16,879 nucleotides of DNA from Acholeplasmataceae bacterium UBA4853 (lineage in GTDB: Bacteria; Bacillota_I; Bacilli_A; Acholeplasmatales; Acholeplasmataceae): the NCBI GenBank assembly GCA_002399815.1, contig DHEJ01000035.1, positions 1-16,879 of the forward strand, read 5' to 3'. The notes beneath the pieces are model-generated. The model saw only the letters and a program-made list of their open reading frames with translations. It was not told the DNA's origin and ran no database searches. Positions 14,883 to 16,879 of this stretch are shown piece by piece. Numbering within the stretch: position 1 is the stretch's first letter; every line of letters begins with the position of its first letter. A program made the translations under genes and the position numbers.

Positions 14883-16879
14883 ATGATGGGTAAAATCAAG
14901 CGTGGAATTACATGGTCAATCGCCGTAATTATCGTCATCATCGTTGTTGCTTGGTTTTCAGGTGGCACAAGTATCTATGTTCCTGATGGCAGCATAACAT
15001 CAACAGAAATAAATACATCTACTGAAACATTAAATGAATCTATAAATAATGCCCGATACACTTATGTCGATTATTTAAGCGATCATCAAAATAGTATTGA
15101 TTATGGCTTAAATAGTATTGAGGCAGACTTAACAAATTTAGATGCTATCAGTGATGATGAAACAGGTCAATTAGCATTGCAAATGACTAAGGATGAAGTT
15201 GCTCACTATGAGATAAATGTTTTATCTAGTGGGTATTATCATATCGCAGTTGATTATAAGATTGCTAGCGCAACCTTAAACCAAATTACAGTTGCAGTCA
15301 GAGTGAATTCTGAAATCTACTATGATGAAATGAATACCATTGAAATACCAATTATTTGGGAAGATGAATCAAAGGTCTATCAAACAGATAGATATGGTGA
15401 TGAAGTTTTACCAAATCAAGTGATTGTTGATGGATGGCATCAAGTTAGTTTATATAACAACACTTATGTAAGTGTAGAACCTTTATTATTTTATTTTGAA
15501 GCCGGTATGAACACTGTATCCATAATAAATACAACGTCTTCAATTTTTACTATTTCTAATATTACACTACATTCACCAGTTGAAACTGTGGATTATGAAA
15601 CGTATAAATCACTTCATAATGAAAGTCCTGTAAAGGATTTAATTACCATTAAAGCAACCAATTATACAGTTAAAAATTCTTCATATGTACAAGCATTTGC
15701 AGAAAGTAATCCAAGTGTTGCACCGTTTGATCCAATTTATAAAAAGTTAAATATTATTGCTGGAAATACTTGGCAACTTTCAGGTCAAAGTGTCACCTAT
15801 GAAGTAGAAGTACCAACAGCTGGTATGTATAAACTCGCATTAAGATACGCAAATTATAAGTATGACTTCCCAGTATTTAGATCGATTCGCATTAATGGTG
15901 AAGTACCTTTTAGTGAAGTAGCAAGTTATGCCTTTCCTCAAACGCCTAACTCATCATGGGCAGTTGAAACACTGCATGGTGAATCTGGTGATTTTTACTT
16001 TTATTTTGATCAAGGCATTAACACGATTACATTAAGAGCTGAAACAGAGCCTTTACAACAAGGACTTCGTAAAATCCAAATGGTTATCGATCATATCAAT
16101 ACATTCTCATTAGAAATTCGTCAAATCACTGGTAAAGATATTGATAAAAATCGTACTTGGAAGTTTACAAATTTTATTCCTGAAACTCCACAATATTTAG
16201 AATCATATATCACACTATTAAAGTCAGTTATTACAGACTTATCGATTTATGCTCCAAATGGTGCGGCTTCATCAACGATAAGTAGTATTCAAAAAGCACT
16301 GTCTAGATTAGAAAATATTTATGAAGATTATGACAGAATTCCACTTTATTTAGATGATTTGGTTGGTGGAACTGGTTCTATTAATCAATTTTTAGGAGAT
16401 TCACTTCAAACAATTTCTAATCAACCACTTTATTTAAATGAAATTCATTTATATCATGATGAAACATTAAAAAAACCAAATGCATCCTTCTTTGAATCAT
16501 TCTGGGCAATGACACAGTCATTCTTCGCATCCTTTACAACCAATAAGTATTCTCTAACAAAAGAAGCTGATGTGGTTGATGTTTGGGTCAATAGACCAAT
16601 TACTTATGTAGATATGATGCAAAAAATGGCAGACCAAACATTTACTCCAGAAACAGGAATAAAGGTTAAAATTTCAGTTATGCCTGATCCAAATAAACTT
16701 ATTATGGCATCTGCAGCTGATCAACAACCAGATGTAGCATTAGGTTTAGCATCTTATATGCCTTATGATTTAGCAATTAGAGGTGCTGCATATGAGTTAA
16801 CTAAATTCCCTGATTATTGGGAGTATGCAAGTCAATTTGCACCTGGTGCATTTGTACCTTATATCTTAAATGATAAAGC
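14883..16879 (+). CDS. Membrane-anchored protein with two beta-sandwich regions fused to a solute-binding domain (5' part)
   Basis: The frame is open for 665 codons from ATG 14883 to the window edge. AAAAGGAGG (14865-14873) lies 9 bases upstream. Residues about 9-25 form a membrane helix (ITWSIAVIIVIIVVAWF) without a lipobox, so the rest should be anchored outside the cell. Two beta-rich regions follow, about 106-232 and 253-391 (VTYEVEVPTAGMYKLALRYA and FDQGINTITLRAE are typical of CBM6/CBM35-like sandwiches). A helical linker follows at about 410-550. From about 561 the sequence (EADVVDVWVNRPITY, then QTFTPETGIKVKISVM and QPDVALGLASY) matches the start of a family 1 solute-binding domain. 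This suggests a glucan-capturing transporter component. Downstream of the other binding protein; permeases probably follow outside the window. Assignment of the sandwiches as carbohydrate-binding is inference. Confidence 0.82.
   Translation, partial: MMGKIKRGITWSIAVIIVIIVVAWFSGGTSIYVPDGSITSTEINTSTETLNESINNARYTYVDYLSDHQNSIDYGLNSIEADLTNLDAISDDETGQLALQMTKDEVAHYEINVLSSGYYHIAVDYKIASATLNQITVAVRVNSEIYYDEMNTIEIPIIWEDESKVYQTDRYGDEVLPNQVIVDGWHQVSLYNNTYVSVEPLLFYFEAGMNTVSIINTTSSIFTISNITLHSPVETVDYETYKSLHNESPVKDLITIKATNYTVKNSSYVQAFAESNPSVAPFDPIYKKLNIIAGNTWQLSGQSVTYEVEVPTAGMYKLALRYANYKYDFPVFRSIRINGEVPFSEVASYAFPQTPNSSWAVETLHGESGDFYFYFDQGINTITLRAETEPLQQGLRKIQMVIDHINTFSLEIRQITGKDIDKNRTWKFTNFIPETPQYLESYITLLKSVITDLSIYAPNGAASSTISSIQKALSRLENIYEDYDRIPLYLDDLVGGTGSINQFLGDSLQTISNQPLYLNEIHLYHDETLKKPNASFFESFWAMTQSFFASFTTNKYSLTKEADVVDVWVNRPITYVDMMQKMADQTFTPETGIKVKISVMPDPNKLIMASAADQQPDVALGLASYMPYDLAIRGAAYELTKFPDYWEYASQFAPGAFVPYILNDK

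Noticed and set aside
1..16879. tRNA, rRNA, CRISPR arrays, insertion sequences and phage genes
   Set aside because: I looked for cloverleaf-like segments, regular repeats, transposase motifs and terminal inverted repeats and saw none.

Overview
The window is A+T-rich DNA with TGG for tryptophan and TGA used as a real stop (GH3, GH94 and cupin genes). Together with lipobox-type lipoproteins, Gram-positive style promoters and ribosome binding sites, this fits a low-GC Firmicute or, more specifically, an Acholeplasma-type mollicute that kept the standard genetic code. The genus is an inference, helped by my recollection that a GH94 laminaribiose phosphorylase was characterised from Acholeplasma laidlawii.

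Positions 1-4680 hold housekeeping and unknown genes. These are the start of an unrecognised minus-strand gene (1-119); a degV-family fatty-acid-binding protein on the minus strand with its own promoter and terminator; a plus-strand pair made of an XRE-type regulator with a four-helix membrane tail and an oligoendopeptidase F (M3 metallopeptidase); and two small membrane proteins of unknown function, followed by a terminator.

Positions 4681-12964 are a tightly packed operon: a domain-permuted GH3 beta-glucosidase, a GH94 disaccharide phosphorylase, a small cupin, a GH16 laminarinase-type endoglucanase and a GH30 lipoprotein glucanase. Four consecutive junctions overlap by 4-11 bases or sit inside the previous gene's end. 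The enzyme set reads as a utilisation pathway for laminarin or a similar beta-1,3/1,6-glucan. GH30 acts outside the cell, while GH16, GH3 and GH94 carry no export signal and should act in the cytoplasm.

Positions 12965-16879 hold the uptake side. A long regulatory region carries several AAACG-centred LacI-family (or CcpA) type operators. It is followed by a strongly initiated solute-binding lipoprotein, an intercistronic hairpin, and a large membrane-anchored protein that runs off the right edge. That protein has two beta-sandwich (probably carbohydrate-binding) regions followed by the start of a second solute-binding domain. The GH3 promoter and the binding-protein promoter carry related operators, so both transcription units are probably induced together. 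The ABC permeases, ATPase and any dedicated LacI-type regulator are not in the window.
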